Source: Desulfosporosinus sp. I2
Lineage (GTDB): Bacteria; Bacillota; Desulfitobacteriia; Desulfitobacteriales; Desulfitobacteriaceae
Assembly: GCF_000960765.1 (NCBI RefSeq)
Contig: NZ_JYNH01000007.1
Span: 1 to 64,000, forward strand
DNA: 64,000 nucleotides
Direction: 5' to 3'
Shown here one piece after another: positions 33,934 through 42,776 of the stretch (positions are counted from its first letter, which is position 1; every line of letters starts with the position of its first letter). The notes beneath the pieces were generated by a model. It was not told the origin of the DNA. It did no database searches and saw only the letters and a program-made list of their open reading frames with translations. The position numbers were made by a program, and so were the translations under genes.

Positions 33934-34481
33934 CTTTCATCACCTTTCTCTAATAATTTTCTTAACCTTACAATACCGTTATGAATCCTGCTTTTTACTG
34001 TTTTTGGTTCAAGATTGAGCTGATCACCAATTTCCTTCAGGGTTAGACCTTCGATATATTTCAACTTGATGGCTATTCTTTGTTCTTCGGGTAAATCTTC
34101 CATGTTCGCTAAAATCCCTTGCCCGTATAACTTATCAACGACTGTATTCTCAACCTGGATATTGACATCCTCTACATTGAGGTTTTCATGAATAGGGATA
34201 TTCTGCATAAACTTTTTTTCTTTTCTTAAATAATCGATATAGGCGTTTTTGGCGATCGAGATGACGTAGGTTGAGAATCTTGCCTGACCCGCTGTGTCAA
34301 ATTTCTCAATATTTCGGATGACCTTTAAAAAGGTTTCCTGGGTTAAATCCTCTGCTGTCTGATCATTATTGGTTATCTTGACAAGGAATTTAACGACAAA
34401 AGGGTGATACTGGCTTATTAATAATTGAAATGCTTCTTTGTCCCCCCGCTGACACTTTTTTATTAAGTTGCTTTCCTCCAC
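33930..34481 (-). CDS. ECF-type RNA polymerase sigma factor
   Basis: A 183-residue sigma-70 family extracytoplasmic-function sigma factor. Region 2 (AFQLLISQYHPFVVKFLVKI, DLTQETFLKVIRNIEKFD, FSTYVISIAKNAYIDYLRK) and region 4 (LPEEQRIAIKLKYIEGLTLK, EIGDQLNLEPKTVKSRIHNG) are complete. GTG start at 34481 after GAGGTGAT. First gene of an operon with two membrane proteins; PAP2 and DedA genes lie either side. Confidence 0.93.
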   Translation of the reverse strand: MEESNLIKKCQRGDKEAFQLLISQYHPFVVKFLVKITNNDQTAEDLTQETFLKVIRNIEKFDTAGQARFSTYVISIAKNAYIDYLRKEKKFMQNIPIHENLNVEDVNIQVENTVVDKLYGQGILANMEDLPEEQRIAIKLKYIEGLTLKEIGDQLNLEPKTVKSRIHNGIVRLRKLLEKGDER

Positions 34482-34547
34482 AATTCACGATCACCTCAAT
34501 CTTCAGCCAGCATTAGGGATAATAGTTTCTATTTTTGGTCACGCTTC

Positions 34548-34661
34548 ATCCAATCGTGAGACTCCCACTTCAAGTGGGAGTGGGACCCCCGGCTCCGCTT
34601 CGGTGGGGGTAGAGTTCCCAGCCGAAGACTCGATCGTTCAACTTTAGTTGAACGAGTTCAC
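34548..34661 (+). mobile_element. IS200/IS605-type right-end remnant (hairpin array)
   Basis: Consecutive hairpins: ACTCCCACTT/AAGTGGGAGT, ACCCCCGGCTCC/…GGTGGGGGT and CGTTCAACT/AGTTGAACG, followed by TTCAC at 34657-34661. Short GC-rich hairpins ending in a hairpin just before TTCAC are typical of the right ends, and guide-RNA regions, of IS605/IS1341 elements. No tnpA or tnpB gene is present in the window, so this is a remnant. The last hairpin provides the stop codon of the neighbouring DedA-PAP2 gene. Confidence 0.5.
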
Positions 34662-35924
34662 TTCCGATAATGCACGATAAACTTCCATCAGCACAATATT
34701 TAAACTTAACCAGACTCCACCAAAAACATAACCAGCGACTGTATCACTCGGATATTGTACCTGAAAGAAGATGTCCGTTAAACCTGTGACTATACAAACA
34801 CCTAGTGTCATGATGAACAGCAACGTGCCAATCCACCTGTTTTTGGAATGACGCAATACCATAAACGAGGCAAAGCCATAGACAACTACAGCTAATAAGG
34901 TTTCTCGACTGGGAAAGGTGGAGATAAATCCACTCGGACCCACGCGATGAAAAATAAGTCTCAATCCTTCTTCCAATAGTGCTCCCCCAAAAACGGTAAT
35001 GAAAAGAAACCCTGTTTCCAGAAGTCGATTCCTGCCTTTGAGGATAATCCACGTCAATATTAGTAACGTCAAGGCAAGCAAGACTTCTGGTGCCGTTGGA
35101 AACTTAAACAATTCCATTACATAGGACCAGTTTTCCGGAAAGATCAAGCTAACTAAATACGTAACAATCGTATCAAATTGGCTAAATTCGTGGGCTAAAA
35201 AGTCCTGAATAAGTCCAATCAAGACAATCGATAAGCCAATAAAAATTGCAGCAATCCCAACGATAGCCACTTTCATCTTCCCAAGCGAATGAAATATTTG
35301 GATACCGTTTTCTAAAGATTCCATAACAATATCAATAATGAGTTCCTTATATTTCCTATAAAAATAAATACATAACAAAACAATTGCAAGAATAATTCCA
35401 CCTATGATCAGATATTTCTTAATCGCACCGTGAAATTTCTCCCAGTTTGACCCTAAAATCTTGCCTAAAGAAATAAAAGTACCTGTCCAAATAAAAGCCC
35501 CGATATAAGCGTTTAAAGCAAATTTTTTATAAGGTATCTTGGCAATTCCTGAGAAATAACCCGTAATATGCCTTACCCCAGGAATAAAGTAAGCGATGAC
35601 CAGCAAACCATTGCCGTACCTTTCGAACCATTGAGATGTTTTTTCTAACTTATCTGGCCCTAAATGAATGTAGGAACCGTATTTCTGAAAAAAAGGAGTA
35701 CCTAAAGTGCGGCTAATAAAGTAGGAAATCGTAATGCCCGCTATAACACCCATAGTTGCAACAATAACACTGAGCCCCCAATTTAGCTTCCCTTGAAATA
35801 CAAGAAACCCACAGTAGGTCATCAAACTTTCCCCCGGTGTCGGAAAAGCTATAAGTTCAAGCATGAGTGCTACAAATAATACAATATACCCATAATTATT
35901 GAATAGATCAGTGATGAAATGCAT
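34644..35924 (-). CDS. DedA-PAP2 fusion membrane protein
   Basis: A 426-residue protein. Residues 1 to about 200 form a DedA (SNARE-associated) domain with FPTPGESLMTYCGFLVFQGK, FQKYGSYIHLGPDKLEK and FIPGVRHITGYFSGIAKIPY; some DedA proteins translocate undecaprenyl phosphate. The second half (about 230-420) is a PAP2-type domain, but its catalytic residues are altered: FPSRETLLAV replaces FPSxH, and GLTDIFFQVQYPSDTVAG replaces SRxxxxxHxxxD. The last residues (EVNSFN and stop) are encoded by the IS605-like hairpin, so the original C terminus has been replaced. Confidence 0.88.
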   Translation of the reverse strand: MHFITDLFNNYGYIVLFVALMLELIAFPTPGESLMTYCGFLVFQGKLNWGLSVIVATMGVIAGITISYFISRTLGTPFFQKYGSYIHLGPDKLEKTSQWFERYGNGLLVIAYFIPGVRHITGYFSGIAKIPYKKFALNAYIGAFIWTGTFISLGKILGSNWEKFHGAIKKYLIIGGIILAIVLLCIYFYRKYKELIIDIVMESLENGIQIFHSLGKMKVAIVGIAAIFIGLSIVLIGLIQDFLAHEFSQFDTIVTYLVSLIFPENWSYVMELFKFPTAPEVLLALTLLILTWIILKGRNRLLETGFLFITVFGGALLEEGLRLIFHRVGPSGFISTFPSRETLLAVVVYGFASFMVLRHSKNRWIGTLLFIMTLGVCIVTGLTDIFFQVQYPSDTVAGYVFGGVWLSLNIVLMEVYRALSEVNSFN

Positions 35925-36087
35925 GATTATCCTCCTGGTGAGTCAACTTAACTAAATCTCTTCTTAGGCTACCATTTTCTGGTGTTTCATATTCTGTTTA
36001 ACCCTTTATTAATTACACGTTTAAAATCAGAAAAAGTTTTAGCTCGTTAGTAAATAATATCTCATTTATTCTATGAGAGCACAATAA

Positions 36088-36122
36088 AAGACCTCCATCC
36101 GTTCAAAATGGGTGGAGATCTT
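36088..36122 (-). terminator. Hairpin in an otherwise empty interval
   Basis: AAGACCTCCATCC … GGGTGGAGATCTT arms with few mismatches, followed on the minus strand by TTTTATT. The surrounding 35925-36240 holds no recognisable gene apart from a possible 20-codon tail (LASREFVDILIQLQNECKRT) at about 36181-36243 on the plus strand. Confidence 0.55.
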
Positions 36123-36240
36123 AGTTATCTTGCTATAAGGTAATCTGAGCATGACCGAGCAATTTCTGGAACAGATGACAATTGGCCTCACGTGAATTTG
36201 TCGATATCTTAATCCAATTACAGAATGAGTGTAAGCGCAC

Positions 36241-36453
36241 TTAAAATCTTATGCCTTGCAACGTGAAAGTAATGGCTATCATAAAGAAAATGTCCATATG
36301 TCTTCTACAATGGTTTATTCTAAAAACGATATTTTTGAAGGATGTCCCTGTTAACTCCGAGCAATTGAAGATAGTGCCAACTAACGTTTGATTATCAAAA
36401 CATACATCCGACAAATCCGAATAACTAAAATCCGTATGATTAAAGTTTAGCAA
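36241..36453 (-). pseudogene. Pentapeptide-repeat protein remnant
   Basis: About 40 residues show the pentapeptide periodicity (DFSYS DLSDV CFDNQ TLVGT IFNCS ELTGT), after which the frame continues with unrelated residues. An in-frame TGA immediately precedes the TTG. No ribosome site. This is a broken fragment of a pentapeptide-repeat protein. Confidence 0.6.
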
Positions 36454-36773
36454 TCATGCAATCGCCATCTTGATGTTTGTACTAAGAGGCGGTTTAGGTA
36501 ACAAATGATAAGGCAAGCAAGTCGAACTGTAGGCCTGCTTGCTACAAGATCAATATCTAAGTGCAGTTTTTAAAACCCAAGGGTAATTAAACCCCTTGGT
36601 TGTTTCATTGTTCTCAAAAATATAGATAATATCTCAAAGGTTATGATAGTGTAATGGATATAGTCATATATAGTCCTTATCAAAAAGACCGGAATCAGTC
36701 TGGTCTATTTATAGAATATCGCGAAAGGTTTAGTTGATGGAATAATAGTGTAGGCACTTGGGGAGGCATACGA
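36454..36773. other. Intergenic stretch with two hairpins
   Basis: No gene seen. GCAAGCAAG…CTTGCTTGC-type hairpin near 36512-36542 and AACCCAAGGG…CCCCTTGGTT at 36575-36601, the latter followed by a T-rich segment and resembling a terminator. Confidence 0.55.
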
Positions 36774-37184
36774 ATGGACCGGGGTTTGGTACGCGGCGCA
36801 ACATTGGTTCTGCCGGATCGAATTGGACTACATTTAGAAGGTCCCTTTATAGCGGAGGAGTTCCGAGGCGCACAAGCAACGGAACTGATTTGGGATGGAG
36901 CTAGAGATGGGAGTGCACAATTCTTGGCTAACCTGCTGCGCGAGTTTCCAGGTCTCTTGAAGATCCTGACGTTTGCTCCGGAACGACCGGATGGACGAGA
37001 CCTTGCTGAGGTTTGCCTAGAGCATGGCGTAATCCCCTCAGCCGGACATACCGCCGCCGATTTAGCTCAGATGGAACTGGCTGTGCAGTGGGGTGTGCGG
37101 CATATTACCCACGCGTTTAATGCCATGCCCGCAACTCATCACCGTAACCCAGGCATATGCTATAACAATGCTTCAATTATCTAG
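36774..37184 (+). pseudogene. nagA: Fragment of N-acetylglucosamine-6-phosphate deacetylase
   Basis: Encodes the central part of NagA: GLHLEGPFIAEEFRGAQ, PSAGHTAADL (with the metal-ligand His) and THAFNAMPATHHRNPG. NagA proteins are about 380 residues, while this frame has 136. The N-terminal third is missing and homology ends abruptly after HHRNPG, where NNASII leads to the stop. Base composition is more GC-rich than the surroundings, which suggests an imported or older fragment. Confidence 0.82.
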
Positions 37185-37228
37185 CCCTATAAATGCCCCC
37201 CATATTAGGGCTGATATAGATTGAAAGT

Positions 37229-37259
37229 AAAATCCCCACAAAATGGTTGTGGGGATTTT
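37229..37259. terminator. Hairpin terminator
   Basis: AAAATCCCCACAA … TTGTGGGGATTTT, 13-bp perfect stem with five-base loop. Serves as a terminator between the nagA remnant and the minus-strand fragment that follows. Confidence 0.8.
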
Positions 37260-37292
37260 AAACTTCAGATATCGACTGTCCGTTGATCATTT

Positions 37293-37608
37293 CTACAACT
37301 CATCTGACTTAGTCAATCTCGTAATCTGTCCTCCTCTTGTCCCTGCACCCATAACCTTTAAAAGTTCGTCTGCGATTGTCAGATCAATCGTTGGTTGTTT
37401 CTGAAATGCTCTGATAAGCTCTCCTCTGGTGACCTCAGAGCCACTTAAAAGAAGATACAAAATAAGAACGAGTGGTAATCTTAGTAAGTCCGCTAATTCC
37501 TCTGGATAGCAATTGTTCTCTGGGAATCCAGCTAAAATAACCGATCTGACTGTTTCCTCCGAAAGAAGCTCAAGCTCCCATAATTTAAACCTGTGGTCAT
37601 ATTATGTG
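37293..37608 (-). pseudogene. Unrecognised gene fragment lacking a start
   Basis: Open frame of about 105 codons ending in TAG, reading FKLWELELLSEETVRSVILA, AGFPENNCYPEELADLLRLP and RGGQITRLTKSDEL. It opens right after an in-frame TAA and has no ATG until near the 3' end. The composition and amphipathic helices look protein-like, so it is probably the 3' end of a truncated gene. Family not recognised. Confidence 0.4.
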
Positions 37609-37828
37609 GAGTAACGAGCAGTTGCCAATATGCGTGGCCTTTTACAACAAGAAAAGAGAATTTCAAGCTAATTGATTATTACATTCTTAAGCAAATAAGC
37701 CATCGTTTTCTTACGATAGCTCAGAAGAATTAACTTTTTTTACTTTTAATGAAGGAATGTCCTGAAAGTGTACACCTCTGAATTTAATCCCTATGGATAT
37801 AAACGCCACTATATTTTCGTAATTGGTT

Positions 37829-38167
37829 TCAAATAGGTTTGTTTAAGTGTCCATGCAGATCTTCTTTAAAAAGAATCGACAGGTAATCCCTCATACCATT
37901 CAAGACACGATAAACTGATACGAATTCCCCTTCAATCTTGTAAAAGATGAGATACATCCCACATACAAGAAAGCGATAATCCGTTTTTATGTTAATTCTT
38001 GAACCGAGAGATGCACCCATATGAGGAAACTCTGCCAGTTTTTCAACCTTGGCATAAATATCGTTACCTGTTCGTTCGGCTGCAACTGGATTGTCCTCGG
38101 ACATATAAGCCTTTATCTCCTGGACATCAGCTATTGCAACAGGGTTGATTCGGATTATGAATTTCAC
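37829..38167 (-). CDS. ParE/RelE-family toxin
   Basis: A 112-residue type II toxin. The pattern IRINPVAIADVQEIKAYMSE, ERTGNDIYAKVEKLAEFPHM, DYRFLVCGMYLIFYKIEGE and VYRVLNGMRDY is that of ParE/RelE folds. GTG start at 38167, two bases after the antitoxin stop. The final dozen residues are longer than usual. Confidence 0.88.
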   Translation of the reverse strand: MKFIIRINPVAIADVQEIKAYMSEDNPVAAERTGNDIYAKVEKLAEFPHMGASLGSRINIKTDYRFLVCGMYLIFYKIEGEFVSVYRVLNGMRDYLSILFKEDLHGHLNKPI

Positions 38168-38169
38168 TC

Positions 38170-38418
38170 TCAGACCTCCAATGCTTTCTTGAGATCGTCA
38201 AGTGATTTCCATTCCTCTCCTGTTTTAACAGCATCCTCTGCCTCGGAAAGCTTGGACAGTAGCTTTATTACTGCTTGTTGTTTTTCGTACTCCTGGATAT
38301 CTAAAAGGACATAGCGGCCTCTGCCGTTTTTAGTCAAAAATACTGGTTCGCCAATCTGACAGGAACGGAGAACATCGTTATAGTTTCTTAGATCTGATAC
38401 CGGTTTAATATTCGGCAT
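38170..38418 (-). CDS. Phd/YefM-family antitoxin
   Basis: An 82-residue antitoxin. The ATG at 38418 follows GGAGGTG and gives MPNIKPVSDLRNYNDVLRSC, with the Phd fold core PVFLTKNGRGRYVLLDIQEY; the C-terminal half would bind the toxin. Longer upstream frame lacks support. The pair is an ordinary TA module in a degraded region. Confidence 0.88.
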   Translation of the reverse strand: MPNIKPVSDLRNYNDVLRSCQIGEPVFLTKNGRGRYVLLDIQEYEKQQAVIKLLSKLSEAEDAVKTGEEWKSLDDLKKALEV

Positions 38419-38537
38419 TTTCACACCTCCACAGCTTGTTGTTAGCATTATATGCAAATAATTCGTAAAATACAACCCCAATTTTTACAGCATTATTGAA
38501 AAAATCTTTGCCATTGAATATCTCGTTGAACTTTCGC

Positions 38538-38800
38538 TTCCATTGCTAAATATTCTATACTTTGACATACTAATGGCATGGCATGTTAAGATCCAATAAA
38601 ACGGAGGTTATTATGATACATACCAGCAAACAAGCTAACAAATTAATTAACGAAAAGAGTCCCTATCTCTTACAACATGCTTATAATCCGGTTAATTGGT
38701 ATCCATGGGATGAAGAAGCTTTCGCTATATCTTCCGGGGATAATAAACCAATATTTCTAAGTATTGGATATTCTACCTGTCATTGATGGCATGTACGTTT
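38538..38800 (+). pseudogene. Truncated copy of the yyaL 5' region
   Basis: Promoter, ribosome site (ACGGAGGTTATT) and first about 57 codons of the DUF255/thioredoxin-domain gene found intact at 45067. Shared residues include [20 protein letters not shown], then [13 protein letters not shown]. The next codon is TGA where the intact gene has TGG (CHWCH motif), and similarity stops a few bases later, where the bio operon begins. Clearly a dead duplicate. Confidence 0.92.
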
Positions 38801-38875
38801 CTTGAACCAATAATTACTTTATGAACATCACTCATTGTTTCCTCGAACCACCCTCGCTTTCGACAAGAGAACACA

Positions 38876-40219
38876 TTACTGATTTAAAACCTCAGTTATA
38901 GATTCTATTGTTTGAGAATATAAAAAGTCAATATCATTTTGATTAACAACATAAGGTGGCATAAAATAAATCACATTACCTAAAGGTCTAATTACAATAC
39001 CTTTGTTTAGGCCTTTTTTATACACTTCATAACCTATGCGTTTTTGCGGTTCAAAACTCTGTTTTGTGTTTTTATCCATAACCAGCTCAATAGCTCCAAC
39101 CATTCCTGTCTGTCTATACTCACCGATATTTTTACTCTCAGAGAAATAGGTATTTGCACACTCTAACATGTACTTTGCGGTAAATTTGTTCTTTGCAACT
39201 ATATCCTCAGTTTCAAAAATGCTTAGTGACTCATTTGCAACTGCACAAGAAATCGGATTGCCAGTATAACTATGGCTGTGCATGAATGCCTTGTGCTCTA
39301 AATAATCACCATAGAAGGTCTCATATATTTTATCTGAAGTTACGGTTAGGGCAAGTGGAAGATACCCTGCTGTAATCCCCTTTGATAGGCACATGATGTC
39401 CGGTGAAATTCCTGCATGCTCACAGGCAAACATTTTACCTGTTCTCCCAAAACCAACAGCTATTTCATCTGCAATTAGATGTATATCATATTCATCACAT
39501 AATTTTCTTAACCTTTTTAGATAAGCAGGTGGATACATTTTCATACCGGCAGCACACTGTATCAATGGTTCTATAATAACAGCACACAGTTCTTCATGAT
39601 GCAATATAATATCCTTTTCCATGTTCGCAAAACACTCAAAATTGCAATTATCTCTACATTTACCATATACACATCGGTAACAATCAGGGCTTTCAAGACG
39701 TAATGTATTGAGCAAAAGTGGATTAAAAATGTTGCTATATAAATCAAGATCTCCTACTGACAAAGCACCTAAAGTCTCACCATGATATGCGTTTTGCAAT
39801 GCCGCAAACCGTTGTTTTTTTATTTTTCCCGTTTGTTGATGATACTGAAAGCTCATTTTTAATGCAACTTCGATAGCAGACGAACCATTATCTGAAAAGA
39901 AAACTTTATCTAATCCATCAGGAGTAATATTCACTATTTTTTCTGCAAGCTGAATAGCAGGTTCATGGGTAAAATTTGCAAAAATAACGTGTTCCAGTTT
40001 TTCTATTTGTTCGTTAATTGCTCTATTTATCCTGTTGTTTGAGTGTCCAAAAAGATTTACCCACCAAGAGGATACAGCATCTAGATATCTCTTCCCGTTT
40101 ATATCGAAGATATAAGCACCCTTTCCGTTTTTTATAACGATTGGTTTAAGTTCTTCATAGTCCTTCATTTGAGAGCATGGATGCCAAATATATTTAAGGT
40201 CTTTTTCCACAAGATTCAT
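38876..40219 (-). CDS. bioA: Adenosylmethionine-8-amino-7-oxononanoate aminotransferase
   Basis: PLP enzyme converting KAPA to DAPA in biotin synthesis, 447 residues. ATG 40219 after AAAGGAGA; the longer frame runs into bioD. Family landmarks: LKYIWHPCSQMKDYEE, SSWWVNLFGHSN, FFSDNGSSAIEVALKMSFQY, the PLP Lys in CLSKGITAGYLPL, and the HSHSYTGNPISCA block. Last gene of the bio operon. Confidence 0.95.
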   Translation of the reverse strand: MNLVEKDLKYIWHPCSQMKDYEELKPIVIKNGKGAYIFDINGKRYLDAVSSWWVNLFGHSNNRINRAINEQIEKLEHVIFANFTHEPAIQLAEKIVNITPDGLDKVFFSDNGSSAIEVALKMSFQYHQQTGKIKKQRFAALQNAYHGETLGALSVGDLDLYSNIFNPLLLNTLRLESPDCYRCVYGKCRDNCNFECFANMEKDIILHHEELCAVIIEPLIQCAAGMKMYPPAYLKRLRKLCDEYDIHLIADEIAVGFGRTGKMFACEHAGISPDIMCLSKGITAGYLPLALTVTSDKIYETFYGDYLEHKAFMHSHSYTGNPISCAVANESLSIFETEDIVAKNKFTAKYMLECANTYFSESKNIGEYRQTGMVGAIELVMDKNTKQSFEPQKRIGYEVYKKGLNKGIVIRPLGNVIYFMPPYVVNQNDIDFLYSQTIESITEVLNQ

Positions 40220-40235
40220 ATACTCAAATCTCCTT

Positions 40236-40922
40236 TCAAATCTCCTTATATAAGCTGCACAGCATATCATTTTGCACATTCAGCCTTTTTGCACCTTTCT
40301 CTACCATTGCAATCACCTCGATGCCAGTCAACCTTTCTATAATCTGTTTGTTATCCCTGTGCATAAAGCTTTTGTCGTCATAATTATTAAGAATAATTCC
40401 TCTAATGCAAATACCCTGTTGTTTTACATATTCAACTGTCAAAACAGTATGATTTATTGTTCCGAGTTCTGCTGAAGCAACTATAAGCACTTCAAGCCCT
40501 AGTTTTTTAATAATATCAGTCAGCATTATCACTTCACCATCTAACCGTATTGGACATATAATGCCACCGCTTCCCTCAACCGTTATATACTCAAATTCTG
40601 ATTTAATCCGATTAAAATGACTATAAATATTATTAAGTTCAATAGTAACGTTTTCAAGTTCTGCCGCTAAATGTGGTGAGACAGGAGTTTTTAAAATGTA
40701 GGAAACATAATCATTCGGTTCTTTTTCAATTTTTGCACAATCAAACACAAGTTTGGCATCACCAGCAATAATCTTTTCGTTGATTATTTCTGCTCCGCTA
40801 AGTACCGCTTTATAGTACCCTGCATTTATTCCATGATCACATAAAGCTTTTGTAATTAATGCAGTAATGTAGGTTTTACCAACATCTGTACCTGTTGCAG
40901 TGATAAATATTCCTTTACTCAT
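40236..40922 (-). CDS. bioD: Dethiobiotin synthetase
   Basis: ATP-dependent carboxylase that closes the ureido ring of dethiobiotin. 228 residues; P-loop [13 protein letters not shown], the substrate loop [13 protein letters not shown] and the switch [10 protein letters not shown] are intact. ATG 40922 overlaps bioB by four bases. Confidence 0.95.
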   Translation of the reverse strand: MSKGIFITATGTDVGKTYITALITKALCDHGINAGYYKAVLSGAEIINEKIIAGDAKLVFDCAKIEKEPNDYVSYILKTPVSPHLAAELENVTIELNNIYSHFNRIKSEFEYITVEGSGGIICPIRLDGEVIMLTDIIKKLGLEVLIVASAELGTINHTVLTVEYVKQQGICIRGIILNNYDDKSFMHRDNKQIIERLTGIEVIAMVEKGAKRLNVQNDMLCSLYKEI

Positions 40923-41884
40923 AGCATTTGCACCTTATACCCGCAGCCACTTATTATTTCTTTATCTTCTTTAATAGATATACCGCTTGTAGTAAGCATA
41001 TCACCCGTGATAGCAGCATTAGCTCCAGATAAGAAAGCTCTCTTACCTTTGTCAGCAAGCAACCCCCTGCCTCCTGCAAGGCGAATTGCGCCATCAGGAA
41101 TGATAAACCTGAAAATAGCAATTGTTCTTAGTACCTCTTCGTCGGAAAGCTTTGGGTTATGCTCCAAAGGAGTACCTTCAATAGGGTTTAGAATATTAAC
41201 AGGTATGGACCTAATGCCAAGCTCTCTTAAATCCATCACCATATCCAATCTATCCTCAAATTCTTCTCCAAGCCCCAAAATACCACCGCTACAAATTTCA
41301 AATCCTACCTGTTGAGCATTTTTAATTGCCGTTATTTTGTCATCATACGTATGCGTAGTGCAGATATTTGGGAAAAATCTTCTTGATGTCTCAAGATTAC
41401 AATGATATCTTGTAACCCCTGCTTTTTTAAGCAGTTTGAACTGCTCATAGGTTAATAAGCCATGAGAAGCACATAACGATATGTTACATTTTTCTTTAAT
41501 TGACTTGTATGTATCGCAAATATCCAAAATCTCATTATTATCCAAACCACGTCCAGATGTAACAACTGAGAAGCGAAGCACGCCTTTTTGGTAATTGGTT
41601 AAAGCACTGTCTAAAATCTCCTCTCCACAAAGTAGTGAATACTCCTCGACACAAGCTTTAAAATGTACTGACTGGGCGCAATATTTACAGTTCTCTGAAC
41701 AATTCCCACTTTTTCCATTAATTATTGTGCATATATCAAAAGCGTTTTTACATAAAACTTGTCTAATCTCATTAGCCAACGCTAACAGTTCATCAAGGGG
41801 CCAATCATAAAGTAATAGAGCCTCTTCCTTTGTTATTCTGTAACCATTAATAATATTATTTTTTAGTTTTTTAATATAAGACAT
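40919..41884 (-). CDS. bioB: Biotin synthase (radical SAM)
   Basis: Inserts sulfur into dethiobiotin. The 321-residue protein has the radical-SAM cluster motif [11 protein letters not shown] and the family blocks [30 protein letters not shown] and [19 protein letters not shown]. Full length. Sits between bioC and bioD. Confidence 0.95.
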   Translation of the reverse strand: MSYIKKLKNNIINGYRITKEEALLLYDWPLDELLALANEIRQVLCKNAFDICTIINGKSGNCSENCKYCAQSVHFKACVEEYSLLCGEEILDSALTNYQKGVLRFSVVTSGRGLDNNEILDICDTYKSIKEKCNISLCASHGLLTYEQFKLLKKAGVTRYHCNLETSRRFFPNICTTHTYDDKITAIKNAQQVGFEICSGGILGLGEEFEDRLDMVMDLRELGIRSIPVNILNPIEGTPLEHNPKLSDEEVLRTIAIFRFIIPDGAIRLAGGRGLLADKGKRAFLSGANAAITGDMLTTSGISIKEDKEIISGCGYKVQML

Positions 41885-41929
41885 CTACAAACACCACCAA
41901 TATTCCTTAAAATTTATTTAGATATTCAC

Positions 41930-42776
41930 TTATATATCTCTCTGCCCCCAGCCAAATAAACACTGATAGGTGGCAAACACCCCCTGCTCATTAATAAACA
42001 TCGAATCATAGCTCTTCATGAGAGAAAAAATGCCAGAACCTATCCCCTGTACAACCAGTTCCCCATCAAGGTAATTATTAGCCCCAATCTTTTTTAAAGC
42101 TCTTAAAAATTCGCGGCACGAACTAAAATATTCTTGTTTTGTGACTTCTTCTACACTAACAAACTTAAATCCAGTTCTAATTAAGTAGTCATGAAGGCAT
42201 TTGCCTTCAATAAATGGTTCCCTTTTTGTGTGCCCTTCACGGCAACTTAGCTCATGTTGGGTATTAACCTTTGAGCTATTATTCAAGCAAACATATAATT
42301 CCTTAAAGGTTCCGGCGCCAATCGTGCTAAAAATCAGATAACCATCGGTATTTAACAATGCATAGTACTGAGCTAAGGGCTTGGCATAGTCGGTAAACCA
42401 CTGAAAAACTACATTGGATACAATTAAGTCAAAGGATGGGGCGCCTAGTGATTCGTTACCTATTTGCAGCTTTTCCCCATCAGCTATTAAATAGCTAATA
42501 TTGGCAAAACCCGATAACTTTTCTTTAGCTAAATCGATCATTTCCGGAGCAATGTCAACCGCTGTAATTAGGGCTTTTGGGTATTCTCTGGCAAGGAGTT
42601 CTGTAAAAAAATCCAGTACCACAGCCGATCTCTAATATGGTCTGAAAACAACGCCCTGTGCTCTTAATCTTGGCAAGAAGTTCCCTAGCCATCTCCTTCT
42701 GAACTATAGCATAATCGTCATAAGTAGCTGCACTTTGACCAAATTTTTTTTGCACCTGCACTTTATCGACCATCAT
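41930..42776 (-). CDS. bioC: Malonyl-ACP O-methyltransferase, frame broken in a T run
   Basis: Methylates malonyl-ACP to start pimelate synthesis. The ATG at 42776 overlaps the upstream hydrolase (ATGA) and gives MMVDKVQVQKKFGQSAATYD … ILEIGCGTG. The frame then switches at a run of seven T (plus-strand A7 at about 42605-42611): with six T the two parts join as GCGTGFFTELLAREYP … AVDIAPEMIDLAKEKL, an intact SAM methyltransferase of about 280 residues. As the sequence stands, the first frame stops after some 20 wrong residues. It is either a pseudogene, a slippage site or an assembly error. Confidence 0.88.

Noticed and set aside
34548-34661. Simple terminator of the sigma factor or DedA gene
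   Set aside because: Several successive hairpins followed by TTCAC and no T run fit an IS605-type end better, though a terminator role is not excluded.
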